Of a stretch of 64,000 nt of DNA, positions 16,997-26,583 are shown one piece after another. A model generated the notes under the pieces. That model was not told the origin of the DNA, searched no databases, and was given only the letters and a program-made list of their open reading frames with translations. The stretch is from Nostoc sp. NMS9. Its GTDB lineage: Bacteria; Cyanobacteriota; Cyanobacteriia; Cyanobacteriales; Nostocaceae. The position numbers were made by a program, and so were the translations under genes. The stretch spans positions 53,683-117,682 of the forward strand of contig NZ_JABXKL010000050.1 in the NCBI RefSeq assembly GCF_017114995.1, read 5' to 3'. The stretch's first letter is position 1, and each line of letters starts with the position of its first letter.

Positions 16997-19093
16997 TCAA
17001 CTAACTGTAATAACTGTTCCCACACTCTCGTTGGCTAATCTATCCACTGCACACACGGCATAGCTTCCCGCTTGTTGGACGGTAGCGAAAGTTGTGCCAG
17101 CAGACAAAATTCGTTGAATTGTCCAAGTATCGCCACTCAGCCGATAAAGTGTCCAAGAACGAACTGGCTGATTATCTCCAGGCTGCCAACTCAGTTTGCG
17201 GTTATTGACTTGTAGTCCAATGGGTGGAGATGGTGGTGTTGTATCCTGCCAAGGCAAAGTTGGCGGTAGCGCAGGTTTGTTATAAAGCAGACTTTGAAAT
17301 TTCTCAGCAATGCCCTGACTATTTTCTGTCAAAACACTGAGATTAAAGAAAATATTCCCCAGTGACAACTGTCCAGCTTGGCTACGACTAATTTTCACCT
17401 GCTTTTCAATCTCATCACTCTCCCGACTCTTGTTGCTTGGTTCTGTCAGATTGTTGCCAGCGTAAACGTGTCTTTGCTTTGTGTTTACTTGTGTCCACCA
17501 CTTTAGCAACGCTGGATAACTTTGTTGTGGTTGGTCTGTGCGCCAGTAAAGTTGAGGAGCTATATAATCAATCCAGCCTTCTTCTAACCATTTTTTTGAG
17601 TCAGCATACAGCACGTTGAAAGCATCCAACCCAGTAATACCCGCGGGTTGTCCGGGGCGATAAATCCCAAAAGGACTTATACCAAATTTAACGTCGGGTT
17701 TGGTTGTTTTAATTCCCTGCCAAAGGCGCTGTACCATTTTGTTAACATTGTCCCGTCGCCAGTCGCCAAGGCTGAGTGTACCACCAGCTGCTTTATATAC
17801 AGCGTAGGTTTTATCATCGGGGAAAGGTTGTCCTTCAATGGGATATGGATAGAAATAATCATCTAAGTGAATCCCATCAACGTCGTAGCGCTTTACTACA
17901 TCGAGAATTACGTTATACGCCCTGTCCTGAACTATTTTTAGTCCTGGGTCCATCCAGCGTTGTGTTTTCCACAAATAAACGCTTTCTGGATTGGTAGCTG
18001 CTATGTGGGGACGGACTGTTTTAGCTGGGTCGGTGGAAGTGCTAGCACGGTAAGGGTTAAACCAAGCATGGAGTTCAATATTGTGCTTATGACATTCTGC
18101 GATCGCAAACGCTAAAGGATCGTAAAATGGTTCTGGTGCTTTCCCTTGAGTTCCTGTAATCCAAGCACTCCAAGGCTCTAATCTAGATTCATACAAAGCG
18201 TCTCCCTCTGGTCGCACCTGGAAAATCAGAGCATTGAAGTTTAGCGCTTGTAATTTAGTAATAATCTCTGTAAGTTCAACTTTTTGTTGAGCAACAGAAA
18301 GTCCCGGTTTGGAAGGCCAATCACCATTCCACACAGATACTACCCATGCTCCCCGGAACTCCCGACTATGATTTACCCTAACGCTACCGACAGGTGTGGG
18401 TGTCGGAGTTGGAGTTGGTGTGGGTGTGGGTATTGGTGTCGGCGTCGGCGTCGGCGTTGGTATCGGCGTAGGCGTTAATATTGGCGGCTGCACTAGGTAA
18501 CTAGAGGCAATTTTTTCTGCCTGACCTAAATACACCAAAGCTTGATAAATAATCACTGCTACATCTGCACGAGTAGCTGCAAGATTAGGATTGAGTAATT
18601 TAATATTTGGGAAACTAACCACCAAGCCAGCGCTGGTGGCAATAGCTACGTGATTTCTACCATACTCAGGAATCTGAACAGAATCCTGATAAATTTGTGA
18701 GAGTTTTGAGAGAAGGTCAGGTTTTACCTTGGTGGCAATTTCTAAGCCTCCTACCAAGGAAACCAAGACTTCTATTCTAGTAATTCGGTTAGCAGAACGG
18801 AAAGTTTTATCAGGAAACCCGCTAATAAATGCTTTTTCGTAAGCTGTTTTAATGGCGGCTGCTGCCCAATAATTTGTGGGTACATCAACAAAGGGAACAT
18901 ACTGCCGCTTCTTGGAAACTGTCCCAAATGCGTTGGCGATAATAGCAGCAAATTCAGCACGGGTAAGTGAATTATCGGGGCGATAAGTGCCATTAGGCAA
19001 CCCATTGACAATACTGCGTTGGGCTAAGGCTGTAATAAATGAGCGTGCCCAATGGTTTTGAATATCCGAGAATGGAGTAGCAATAGATACCAT
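16997..19093 (-). CDS. SLH-domain GHL10 glycoside-hydrolase-like protein
   Basis: A 698-residue modular protein. Three SLH domains (about 5-50, 66-112, 128-190) would anchor it to secondary wall polymers. A Pro-Thr repeat linker (about 203-240) follows. Then comes a GHL10/DUF187 glycosidase-like barrel (about 245-560; REFRGAWVVSVWNGDWPS, FNALIFQVRPEGDALY, DGIHLDDYFYPYP, IDYIAPQLYWR) and a C-terminal fibronectin-III-like segment (about 612-698). The barrel is presumed to cut a wall or sheath polysaccharide. No signal peptide precedes the first SLH domain, and an in-frame stop lies 15 bp upstream of the ATG, so the start cannot be moved back. Export is therefore unexplained. Confidence 0.88.
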   Translation of the reverse strand: MVSIATPFSDIQNHWARSFITALAQRSIVNGLPNGTYRPDNSLTRAEFAAIIANAFGTVSKKRQYVPFVDVPTNYWAAAAIKTAYEKAFISGFPDKTFRSANRITRIEVLVSLVGGLEIATKVKPDLLSKLSQIYQDSVQIPEYGRNHVAIATSAGLVVSFPNIKLLNPNLAATRADVAVIIYQALVYLGQAEKIASSYLVQPPILTPTPIPTPTPTPTPIPTPTPTPTPTPTPVGSVRVNHSREFRGAWVVSVWNGDWPSKPGLSVAQQKVELTEIITKLQALNFNALIFQVRPEGDALYESRLEPWSAWITGTQGKAPEPFYDPLAFAIAECHKHNIELHAWFNPYRASTSTDPAKTVRPHIAATNPESVYLWKTQRWMDPGLKIVQDRAYNVILDVVKRYDVDGIHLDDYFYPYPIEGQPFPDDKTYAVYKAAGGTLSLGDWRRDNVNKMVQRLWQGIKTTKPDVKFGISPFGIYRPGQPAGITGLDAFNVLYADSKKWLEEGWIDYIAPQLYWRTDQPQQSYPALLKWWTQVNTKQRHVYAGNNLTEPSNKSRESDEIEKQVKISRSQAGQLSLGNIFFNLSVLTENSQGIAEKFQSLLYNKPALPPTLPWQDTTPPSPPIGLQVNNRKLSWQPGDNQPVRSWTLYRLSGDTWTIQRILSAGTTFATVQQAGSYAVCAVDRLANESVGTVITVS
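18390..18476 (-). repeat. Pro-Thr hexanucleotide repeat region
   Basis: Tandem GGTGTNGG/GGCGTNGG-type units on the plus strand encode the Pro-Thr linker between the SLH and hydrolase parts. Such a repeat is prone to length change. Confidence 0.7.
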
Positions 19094-19228
19094 TGTTAAT
19101 TGCAGCTAGCTGGCGTTGATTTTGATTTCCTTAGTTAATTTAGCAATTTTGTTGGTGTAGGCATAGCCAGCCGTAGGCATCGCTGCTGCAATATCTTGTA
19201 AACTTTGACTACTTAAGTTTGGGAATGG

Positions 19229-19249
19229 GGCATTGGGCATTGGGCATTG
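19229..19249. repeat. GGGCATT heptamer tandem repeat
   Basis: Three copies of GGGCATT, followed by a C-rich CTGCTCCCCTGCTCCCCTAC tract. The same heptamer recurs at about 52422-52443. Confidence 0.6.
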
Positions 19250-19296
19250 ATTATTATCCTCTGCTCCCCTGCTCCCCTACTCCCCACTCCTATCTA

Positions 19297-19869
19297 CTAA
19301 GTAGCGTTTGCAGTTTGGTCAGGAGGATTCGAGGTAGAACGCGCATTCAACGCCAGCATCACGCGTGAAATGCCAGTGAAAATAATGCTGACACCAATTA
19401 GTGTACCCAGAAGCCAGGGTGCATTGAAGGGCCACTGGAACCAAATCATTGCACCTAAGACCAGCGTAATAATCCCATCACCTAGTATCCACGTCCAGTT
19501 CTGTTGTGGACGTAACCGGAATGCCAGAATTAACTCGAATGTACCTTCAGCCAGTAAAAAGCTGCCAAGCAACAGAGTTAGTGTGAGCACACCTGTAAAA
19601 GGATAAACAAACAGCATGATACCGGTTGCAATATAGAGTCCACTCAATAGAAGTTTCCAAATAAAACCTCCTTGGTGGCGGGTTTGAGTGGCATAAACTA
19701 GTTTTGTAAATCCTGCGAAAATTAAAATCACTGCAATCCAAGTTTCAGTGAATATGGTCGAGAGATTAGGCGCTGCGATCGCAATAACCCCTAAAATACT
19801 CAGGAGAACACCACTTATCAGCGACCCATTAACATCCTTCTTAATATCTGTAGAAACATCGGTTGTCAT
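19297..19869 (-). CDS. HdeD-family membrane protein (DUF308)
   Basis: A 190-residue protein with about six hydrophobic helices and the family pattern GVLLSILGVIAIAAPNLS, WIAVILIFAGFTKLVYA and GDGIITLVLGAMIW. HdeD proteins are associated with acid resistance in enterobacteria. In cyanobacteria their function is not established, and they are often linked to stress responses. The gene ends in a Pro/Asn-rich cytoplasmic tail. It stands alone, with its promoter probably in the 184-bp gap to the next minus-strand gene. Confidence 0.85.
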   Translation of the reverse strand: MTTDVSTDIKKDVNGSLISGVLLSILGVIAIAAPNLSTIFTETWIAVILIFAGFTKLVYATQTRHQGGFIWKLLLSGLYIATGIMLFVYPFTGVLTLTLLLGSFLLAEGTFELILAFRLRPQQNWTWILGDGIITLVLGAMIWFQWPFNAPWLLGTLIGVSIIFTGISRVMLALNARSTSNPPDQTANAT

Positions 19870-20053
19870 AAAAATCCTTTTCCTATTCTTAGACTAAACT
19901 CTACATTTAGGTTAGAGAATTTCTAAGTAACAGAGTATGAACCCTAAGATAGACTCATCAGTGTTAACTTCATCGCGATCGTCACTAAAATTCACGACTA
20001 TTGAGATACTAAATTAATCATCTGATGACAAATGCATTGTCTCTAAGTGACCC

Positions 20054-20605
20054 TTATAAGAGTTCTGCAAGATTGCTTAGCCGTTCATAAACAGAGATGA
20101 GACGATCTCCTTCAAGTTCAACAGAAGTATTTGGATAATTCTGAATGGCTCCAAGTAGTGTAACTTCACCATTTTGTTTAATAGATGCACTTAAAGCGCT
20201 TCGCAGTGCCTGTTGATCTAATTGTCCTGCTGGAGGGTGAACTACCTCACCAATTTGGTTAACTAAAATTGGCCCTGCCCAACTAGCTAGTAAGCTATTT
20301 AAAAAGGCAGCATCAGCTTTTATTGGGGCTTTCAGTGCCTTACGAGCTACTGCGGGGTCTTGTTGGGCCGCTTGTAAATAAGCTGTTAATGTTGGAGTAG
20401 TCTTACCAGTTTCTGTAAACTGACTTAATTCTTCAACAGATATTTGCCCCTGAAAAGTACCATACTTTAAAACAACTTGCTCGGCAGCATTAGCATTAGT
20501 AGTTGAGAATAGAACAATAGCGCCTACACCTAAAGCTACTGTCTGAGTGAGTAACTTGGTAAATTTTTTATTGTTTAATCGATTGAAAAGTTGCGAAATC
20601 TGCAT
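20054..20605 (-). CDS. Stand-alone DUF1400 secreted protein
   Basis: A 183-residue protein with a long signal peptide (about 1-40, ending NANAA), followed by a DUF1400-type domain: EQVVLKYGTFQGQISVEEL, FTETGKTTPTLTAYLQAA and a C-terminal AIQNYPNTSVELEGDRL. In many cyanobacterial proteins this domain precedes an alpha/beta-hydrolase; here no hydrolase follows, and the protein ends just after the domain. It is probably periplasmic. The function is unknown. Confidence 0.8.
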   Translation of the reverse strand: MQISQLFNRLNNKKFTKLLTQTVALGVGAIVLFSTTNANAAEQVVLKYGTFQGQISVEELSQFTETGKTTPTLTAYLQAAQQDPAVARKALKAPIKADAAFLNSLLASWAGPILVNQIGEVVHPPAGQLDQQALRSALSASIKQNGEVTLLGAIQNYPNTSVELEGDRLISVYERLSNLAELL

Positions 20606-20665
20606 TTTGTTAAACTTGATAATGGTATGGAGCAGACATAGACAAAAAATGCCTATGTCTTAGGA

Positions 20666-20881
20666 TTAAACCTTGCCATTAGGCGAAGCTGCATGAGGTA
20701 GTATAGATTGATCTTCGTCTAAGGTTGGTGCCGGTACGCCCAAATGCTTCCTTGCAGTTTCTTCAGCAAGCTTTCGGTCTTGTTCGTTCTCGAACTGACT
20801 CTCATCTAATAAATGAGGATTTTTTGCTGCTTCATCTCGGCTTGGTCGATAACCATTTTTCCACCTGTACTTCCAGTCCAT
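20666..20881 (-). CDS. Small hydrophilic protein, unrecognised
   Basis: A 71-residue acidic and charged protein (WKYRWKNGYRPSRDEAAKNP start, then DRKLAEETARKHLG) with no membrane segment or signal peptide. Its composition and defined start suggest a real small gene, 60 bp upstream of the DUF1400 gene on the same strand, but no family was recognised. It could be a stress-related small protein; this is a guess from the neighbouring HdeD, ChaB and DUF1400 genes. Confidence 0.5.
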   Translation of the reverse strand: MDWKYRWKNGYRPSRDEAAKNPHLLDESQFENEQDRKLAEETARKHLGVPAPTLDEDQSILPHAASPNGKV

Positions 20882-21707
20882 AATTTGAAAGGCAGATATA
20901 CTGCAATTTGATTTCCTAGTTGCTTATAGTAGATGCTGAATGGAAAATGATACTCCTGCTATGGGTTGAGGAGGTTCATTCAGAAGGTATAAATTTAACA
21001 TATTAAAGTAAGAATACTTCAGTGAGCAAATTTTAATACCTTGATACGCAAATAACAAATCATTAGTGGCGATCGCTATTGCTGTGACATCTAAAATTTC
21101 ACAGTCGCAGAATTTGTTTAAACACATTATATTATACCAAGCAGGTCAAATTAAATCTGAAAAATTAATAAAGTCATTGAAATTATGCAGTAGTGAAAGA
21201 AGCGGAATTATTTTTATTTTTAAAGTGCGATCGCACCACTAGTCTTTGGTGATGGGCTATGCCTTGAAAAAACCGCTCGCAATTCTAAAATAGATTCATC
21301 AGCCTAAAGTTATAGAACAGTTTAAATTTAGCTGGGTACGAAACTGATAAAGTTTATATCTAAAGAAATAATGCGGAATTAAGTTTACTATCCCTGCAAA
21401 CTACAACAGAATTCAACACAAGCTAAGTCTGTTAACCAAGTAGAAAGCATGTTTTACTCCTGTTAGCGCAGCAGGGCGTAGCCCATTCGGAATTCTGAAT
21501 TATGCTGTATGTAAAAACAAACCAGTGGATCTTAAACAATATCTCTATAGATATAACTAAAAAAGCTAATTTTATTATAATTACACCTTTAGGCTCACGC
21601 AATTGAAACTAAAAAGGTTAATACTGAAAAATAACTTTATCAGTATTAAATCTGGTTGTAATCAAAAATTACAACCAATAGAACAAATAGAGAAAAAAGT
21701 ACAAACA
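20882..21707. other. Gene-free stretch, 0.8 kb
   Basis: A 67-codon minus-strand frame (20924-21127) has no recognisable features and poor composition. The rest is AT-rich and includes fragments of dispersed repeats (for example TAGCGCAGCAGGGCGTAGCCC near 21464). Nothing else is seen. Confidence 0.45.
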
Positions 21708-22169
21708 ATGACAACTTCTACAGACCGCGATCAACAGATTCAAAAACTGCGTGAACTAATCAAAGATATTGATTATGGTATGTTTACCACAGTCGATGAT
21801 GAAGGCACTTTGCATAGTTATCCCATGTCAAAGAGTGGTGAGATTAACTCTGATAGCATACTCTGGTTCTTTACTTATGCTGGTTCCCATAAGGTGACTG
21901 AAATTGAACACCATGAGCAGGTCAATATTAGTTTCTCTTCACCCGAACAGCAGCGATACGTTTCTATCTCAGGTACAGCACAACTTGTGAAAGAGCGCAA
22001 CAAAATGCGAGAGCTATGGAAGCCAGAACTTCAAACCTGGTTTCCTAAAGGACTAGACGAACCAGATATTGCTTTGCTGAAGGTGAATATTAACCAAGTT
22101 AATTATTGGGATAGTGTATCGAGTTTCAAGCCACAAACAATTAGTCTTTTGAATGCATCACGCCTTTAA
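21708..22169 (+). CDS. Pyridoxamine-5'-phosphate-oxidase-like FMN-binding protein
   Basis: A 153-residue split-barrel protein of the general stress protein 26 type (RELIKDIDYGMFTTVDDEG, HSYPMSKSGE, LWFFTYAGSHKVTEIE, YVSISGTAQLV). Members bind FMN or F420/heme-like cofactors; this group is usually annotated as general stress protein. A 35-codon extension from a TTG at 21603 is possible, but MTTSTDRDQQIQ is the normal family N-terminus. The gene is monocistronic. Confidence 0.85.
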   Translation: MTTSTDRDQQIQKLRELIKDIDYGMFTTVDDEGTLHSYPMSKSGEINSDSILWFFTYAGSHKVTEIEHHEQVNISFSSPEQQRYVSISGTAQLVKERNKMRELWKPELQTWFPKGLDEPDIALLKVNINQVNYWDSVSSFKPQTISLLNASRL

Positions 22170-22435
22170 GTAATTCGTAATTTGTAGTTAACAATTCAAT
22201 TACGAATATTTTAAGACGTGTAATTGTTGGACAAAATTAGCACCCAAGAAGCCATTTGCTATGCCATGCAGTTTACCGATCGCGACAGCTATCAGCGGTA
22301 TTGATTCTCTGGAAGTACTGCGGCAAAATTTAGTGTAGGCTAGCAAAAACCGCAGGCATCGCCCTTGGCTTTCAACCAATGTAGGCGTTGTGCGATCGCT
22401 GTGTCTTACTGGCGTCAATCAAGGAAACGAAATTT

Positions 22436-22639
22436 ATGCCTTACAAACAGATTGCAGACTTACCTGATTCAGTCAAAGAGCATTTACCTAAGCACGCCCA
22501 AGAAATTTTTCGGGCTGCATTTAACAGTGCTCAAGAAGAATATGGGGGAGAAGAACATGCCTTTCGTGTTGCTTGGAGTGCGGTAAAGCGCGATTACGAA
22601 AAAGGCAATGATGGGCATTGGCACAAAAAGCCAGAATAG
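22436..22639 (+). CDS. ChaB-family small protein
   Basis: A 67-residue ChaB domain protein (YKQIADLPDSVKEHLPKHAQ ... AFNSAQEEYGGEEHAFRVAWSAVKRDY). ChaB is described as a putative cation-transport regulator in E. coli, and structures show a compact helical fold; the real function is unclear. AAGGAA lies ten bases before the ATG and decides this start over an upstream in-frame ATG at 22388. Confidence 0.85.
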   Translation: MPYKQIADLPDSVKEHLPKHAQEIFRAAFNSAQEEYGGEEHAFRVAWSAVKRDYEKGNDGHWHKKPE

Positions 22640-23183
22640 GTCATATCATTTTGGATTTTAGATTGGGAAAGAGATAGGGAAACAAATCTAAATGGCAGGC
22701 ATTCCTGAATCAAAATATGAATCATGGGGCGCTCGCCGTAAAAAAAGCGATCGCTCCATTTGTTTTCATGAAAAAAGGCTGCAACATAGATGTGTATCCT
22801 TTTTAAGGTATTTTTTATTTGAAAAAACCTTGTAGTTATGATGACTAATAAGGAATCGCTTTTGCTATATAGGATATAGTACAGTTTTAGAGATATGAGC
22901 AAAAATGTAGAGACGTAGCACTGCTACAGCAGATTGCAACTTCTCTACGAGAGGCTACGCCAAGGTGAGGTACAGATAATCGTAGGGGCACAACATGTTG
23001 TGCTCCTACCCGTGTACTTCATTTACCTGAAATACGCTGTATGTTTCTCCAAAGGTTATGGATAATACATATTTAATTTTACTCATATCTCTTTTATGTA
23101 AAATTGTAGTGTTTTTAAACGCACAGAGGTGCAAAGTAAGCGCAGAGTGTTTTGGAAGCAATGTTGTATTTAGGAAGTATCAG
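22640..23183. other. Gene-free stretch with dispersed repeats
   Basis: The block GGGGCACAACATGTTGTGC through GTGTACTTCATTTACCTGAA (22984-23035) recurs in shortened form at 26501-26550, and a TTCTCTACGAGAGGCTACGCC motif lies at 22940-22960. The upstream part of the following long frame (about 23110-23150) is also a common intergenic repeat (GCACAGAGGTGCAAAGTAAG). No gene is seen. Confidence 0.5.
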
Positions 23184-23759
23184 ATGTTGCACAAACAATT
23201 GATTTATTGCTGGCAAAAATGGTTACTTCCCATCTTAATGCCTGCCACTGTGCAAATAGTGGTTCTAACATTAGGGGTGTTGAGCATCTTAGGAAGCACT
23301 GCTCCTATGAGTCATGCTCAGGCTGTTTTTACCAGTAGGCACATCCAAGAGCAACAGACACCATCAAAATCAACAGTGCTAAATGCCACTGTATATCACA
23401 GTCCCGATTGTAACTGTTGTGGCGGGTGGATTGAGCACTTAAAGGCACAGGGTTTTAAAATCACAGATTTTTCTACGCCTGACATCGAAACAGTCAAACA
23501 AAAGTACAACGTGCCGGATAACTTGTCATCTTGCCATACAGCAATTGTTAATGGATATATTATCGAAGGACACGTCCCAGCTGACGACATCAAACGTCTA
23601 CTTCAAGAAAAGCCAAATGTTGTTGGTTTATCTGTTCCTCAAATGCCTGTAGGCACTCCTGGGATGGAGATGGGGAATCGAAAAGACCCGTTTTCTGTGT
23701 TTTCCTTTGATCACAATAACTCAGTTGCACTATTCAATAAGTATCGTGGTAAGTCCTGA
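23184..23759 (+). CDS. DUF411 metal-binding-like secreted protein
   Basis: A 191-residue protein with an N-terminal membrane/signal segment (about 10-45, ending MSHAQA) and a DUF411 domain (about 67-185). The domain holds a CNCC cluster (C76, C78, C79; SPDCNCCGGWIEHL), SSCHTAIVNGYIIEGHVPADDIKRLL and a Met-rich tail (PQMPVGTPGMEMG). DUF411 proteins are linked to copper or other soft-metal handling. The ATG at 23184 is chosen because AGGAAG precedes it by 6 bases. A longer frame starting at 23058 runs through a dispersed repeat and is unlikely. Confidence 0.8.
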   Translation: MLHKQLIYCWQKWLLPILMPATVQIVVLTLGVLSILGSTAPMSHAQAVFTSRHIQEQQTPSKSTVLNATVYHSPDCNCCGGWIEHLKAQGFKITDFSTPDIETVKQKYNVPDNLSSCHTAIVNGYIIEGHVPADDIKRLLQEKPNVVGLSVPQMPVGTPGMEMGNRKDPFSVFSFDHNNSVALFNKYRGKS

Positions 23760-23764
23760 GTGAA

Positions 23765-23781
23765 TTAAAAGGGTCTTTTAA
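23765..23781. terminator. Small hairpin between convergent genes
   Basis: TTAAAAG and CTTTTAA flank a 3-base loop between the DUF411 gene and the minus-strand TPR gene; outer GAGT/ACTC bases extend it with mismatches. It could terminate in both directions, but the evidence is weak. Confidence 0.35.
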
Positions 23782-23798
23782 CTCGGAACTCAGCACTC

Positions 23799-24743
23799 TT
23801 ATTTAGAACCAGTTTTGATCGACTGCGACAAATGACTTAACCATTTCCTAAACCAGAAGGCAGATGCTGCGCTTGCAACATTTTGAGAAAGAAGCTCAAT
23901 GGCATGGTTACAATCTTGTAGGCTGGCATCGAGTCCCATTGCATAATAAATTTCACGAGCATTGCAAAAGGCATCCATCGCTTCTGATTCTCGATTGATT
24001 TTTTCTAACACCAAACCCAAATTAAACCAGGTGTTTGCTTCCCCATTTCGGTCATTAAGATCCCTTCTGATCTCTAATGAATGCTGATAAAATTCCAACG
24101 CCCTTTGGTACTGTCCCAAAGCTTTATAAGCACCGCCCAATCCACTCAAGGCCATGCCTTCAGCGTTGCGATCGCTAATGAATTTTGCCAGCCCTAACCA
24201 TTGTTGGTAAAACTCAATTGCTAGTTGGTAAGATCCCAATGATTCATAAGTATTGCCCAAACTTCCCAGGCTTATGCATTCCCCAGTCCAATCGCCTGTT
24301 TTCTTTGTTATACTCAACCATTGTTGGTAAAGCTCTATCGCTTGCTCATACTTACCCAGGTATTCATAAGTATTACCCAAACTTCCCAAGCAAATGCCTT
24401 CTCCAGTGCGATCGCCTATTTTCCTGGTAATACTCAACCATTGGTGATAAAATTCAATCGCTCGCTGGTATTTTCCCAGTGATTGGTAAGCGTTACCTAA
24501 CCCAGATAAAGATTTGGCTTCTTCTAAGCGATCGCCTATTTCTCTAGCTATATCTAACCACTGCTGATAAAACTCAATTGCTAGATGGTACTCGCCTAGT
24601 GACTGGTAAGCATTGCCCAAACTTGCCAAAGAAATGACTTCCCGATTGCGATCGCCTGTTTCTCTGGCTTTTTCTAAGCACCGCTCTTCAAACTCAATGG
24701 ACTCAATATTATTTAGGCCCTCGGATCTTATTACTTCTGTCAT
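23799..24743 (-). CDS. Tetratricopeptide-repeat protein
   Basis: A 314-residue protein made of an N-terminal partial unit and six near-identical 40-residue TPR units (GNAYQSLGEYHLAIEFYQQWLxIAREIGDR pattern), followed by a divergent C-terminal segment (about 245-314). TPRs are protein-interaction scaffolds. The units are highly similar at DNA level, and most carry a GCGATCGC site at the same place, indicating recent duplication. There is no signal peptide and no effector domain, so it is probably a cytoplasmic adaptor or a fragment of a larger TPR/CHAT-type protein. Confidence 0.82.
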   Translation of the reverse strand: MTEVIRSEGLNNIESIEFEERCLEKARETGDRNREVISLASLGNAYQSLGEYHLAIEFYQQWLDIAREIGDRLEEAKSLSGLGNAYQSLGKYQRAIEFYHQWLSITRKIGDRTGEGICLGSLGNTYEYLGKYEQAIELYQQWLSITKKTGDWTGECISLGSLGNTYESLGSYQLAIEFYQQWLGLAKFISDRNAEGMALSGLGGAYKALGQYQRALEFYQHSLEIRRDLNDRNGEANTWFNLGLVLEKINRESEAMDAFCNAREIYYAMGLDASLQDCNHAIELLSQNVASAASAFWFRKWLSHLSQSIKTGSK

Positions 24744-24989
24744 TCTCTATAGAAATTTTTGATCGATAAGCTGTCGATTATACAATTTTCTGTGGCTTTA
24801 GCACAGGATAAGTGCAACTTCTGTCAAAATATAGAAATTATTCTTTAATATCAAGCTTTCTTATATACTTTTCATACACAGCGATCGCTATGTATAAAAG
24901 GCTTTTCTTTTATTTATCCTTAGTATCAAGCATACAAATATACCATACTGAAAAACTTAGCTTTCTCAAAAGATATAAGAAAAACCAAA

Positions 24990-25382
24990 TTAATCAGCAG
25001 CAGCATAATCTGGCAATACGTTGAGTTCTAAATTAACAGCACTTAGATAATTTTGATCGTTTAAAACTTGTGATGGTAATTTATCTGCATTAACAGCAGC
25101 TTTAACCAAATCTTTCGCAAGAATATTTCTATTGAGAGTTTTAAGTATTAGCGCTTCTCCGCTAGGAATACCGTGTTGTTGCAGACCTCCTTGATAAGCA
25201 AAAGTAACTAGATTTAAAGGCTGGAGGTAATTCGCAGAAGTCGAGTTAGTGGATAAATTATTAGAGTTAACAGCTATTGTTTCACTGTTGTTGGTAGTAG
25301 CTGTTTGAGCGGCAGCGATTCCAGGTACAAGAGTAATAGAAGCAAAAATAAGTGCAGAATTTATTAAGGTAGCAAGTTTCAT
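24990..25382 (-). CDS. Small secreted protein, unrecognised
   Basis: A 130-residue protein with a clear signal peptide (1-25, ending GIAAAQ), a Ser/Thr/Asn-rich linker (26-52) and a C-terminal conserved-looking part (NYLQPLNLVTFAYQGGLQQH, GIPSGEALILKTLNRNILAK, DLVKAAV). No family with a known function was recognised. It is likely periplasmic. The gene is isolated between gene-poor stretches. Confidence 0.6.
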   Translation of the reverse strand: MKLATLINSALIFASITLVPGIAAAQTATTNNSETIAVNSNNLSTNSTSANYLQPLNLVTFAYQGGLQQHGIPSGEALILKTLNRNILAKDLVKAAVNADKLPSQVLNDQNYLSAVNLELNVLPDYAAAD

Positions 25383-26583
25383 AAGTTATATTTAGGTAAA
25401 ATGCGATCGGTGTTCTTTACTAATAGAGTCCTCTTTATTATTAATCTCAGCTTCCTTCAGTCAGGTCATCTGATCGGTTGATCTATGACTCACCCAAAAG
25501 GGTGAGCTAATTGAGTGATACAAACAGCAATGGAAGCTCAGTTGAGTCTAGACACAACAAAGATTGGTTGAAATTTTCAAGTACTTACAGCAGAATTCAG
25601 AATTCAGGAGTAATATCAAGTCCGGGTAATTAGTTATGATTCCCACAGTCATTGCACCCCACCTCGCCAAAGCTACGCTTTGTCTCCCCTAAGAGCTTGC
25701 GGGGAGGCAGGGTGGTTTCATACAACGACAGGACTTACGCAACTGGCACAGTGCGATCGCTATTTAACAAGTGGTGGGGGTTTAAGTCCCCTGGCTAAGA
25801 AGGGCAGCAGGTTTTGTGTCGGGGTTCAATCCCCGTTACAAAACGTAATTGCGTTAGCGTAGCGGTAGCGAGTCCGCGTACTCTTACAGAGAAGCAAGCT
25901 ACGCTTTTAGCGTCTCGAAGAGAGCGTCATTGCGAATTGCGAATTAGTTTAATAGTATTTATGTACTATATAAAAGTGGCTTACTCAGAGGGAATTGCTA
26001 AAATTAGTAACAGTAATTGGCTGTGTTAAGTATTCTTCAAATCATGAGAAAATTAGTTGAGGATACCTAAAATAAATCCTATAGTTTATGAGATTTTTAT
26101 AAAACAGGTATTACAATCTATCAAATTAAGCATGGATTGTTATCAAATTATTTAGTTCAGCAACTAAAACGTCCGGCTGTTCCCATGTTTATAGCGTAGT
26201 TGTTCCTCGTTCCCAGTCCAAAACTGGGAATGCATTCACTGAGTCTCTGACTCAATGTCTGACTGGAGGCAGGCAGAGCCTCTAAATCAGGCATTCCCAT
26301 GCAGAGCATAGGAACGAGATCAACGAGAAAACAATGGAAAATCAAGCTTTTTTCGACTTGTGTGTACACCGTAGCCCAATTTGGGACAGGGGAGCATAAT
26401 TCTCCAATTCCCCTTCTCCCATGTTGGGAGAAGGGGTTAGGGAATGAGGGCAACTCTAGACGCTTTCTCTTACCTAATTTTTACCTTAAGTTGACACCAA
26501 TGAACATGTTGTGCCTCTACTCGTGTACTTAATTTACCTGAAATACACTATGTGTAGCGAAAAAGCGGTTGTAAATAGTAACT
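25383..26583. other. Gene-free, repeat-rich stretch of 1.2 kb
   Basis: It holds a one-ended relative of the MITE at 16773 (ATATCAAGTCCGG, 25613-25661), a stem-loop built from GTTTTGT / ACAAAAC and CGGGG / CCCCG (25811-25844), dispersed AAGCAAGCTACGC-type repeats (about 25860-25930) and hairpin-rich repeats related to 38619-38833 (26200-26505). It also has a fragment shared with 22984-23035 (26501-26550). Open frames here are short and repeat-derived; no gene is supported. Confidence 0.55.
25613..25661. repeat. Partial MITE-like end
   Basis: ATATCAAGTCCGG followed by TAATTAGTTATGATTCCCAC and CAGTCATTGCACCCC matches, inverted, the right side of the element at 6025-6164. No matching right end was found, so it is a fragment. 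Confidence 0.55.

Noticed and set aside
20924..21127. 67-codon minus-strand frame
   Set aside because: No ribosome-binding site, domain or credible composition; it lies in AT-rich intergenic DNA.
24812..25024. 70-codon plus-strand frame
   Set aside because: It overlaps the end of the better supported minus-strand secreted protein gene and is rich in rare-looking Tyr/Lys/Leu runs typical of AT-rich chance frames.
25800..25850. tRNA-like GGGGTTCAATCCCC segment
   Set aside because: The T-arm-like part has a six-base loop when fully paired. No acceptor, D or anticodon arms can be drawn; it is a nested hairpin (GTTTTGT/ACAAAAC around CGGGG/CCCCG).
26157..26532. Frames of 77-98 codons on both strands
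   Set aside because: They cover dispersed hairpin repeats shared with other intergenic regions.
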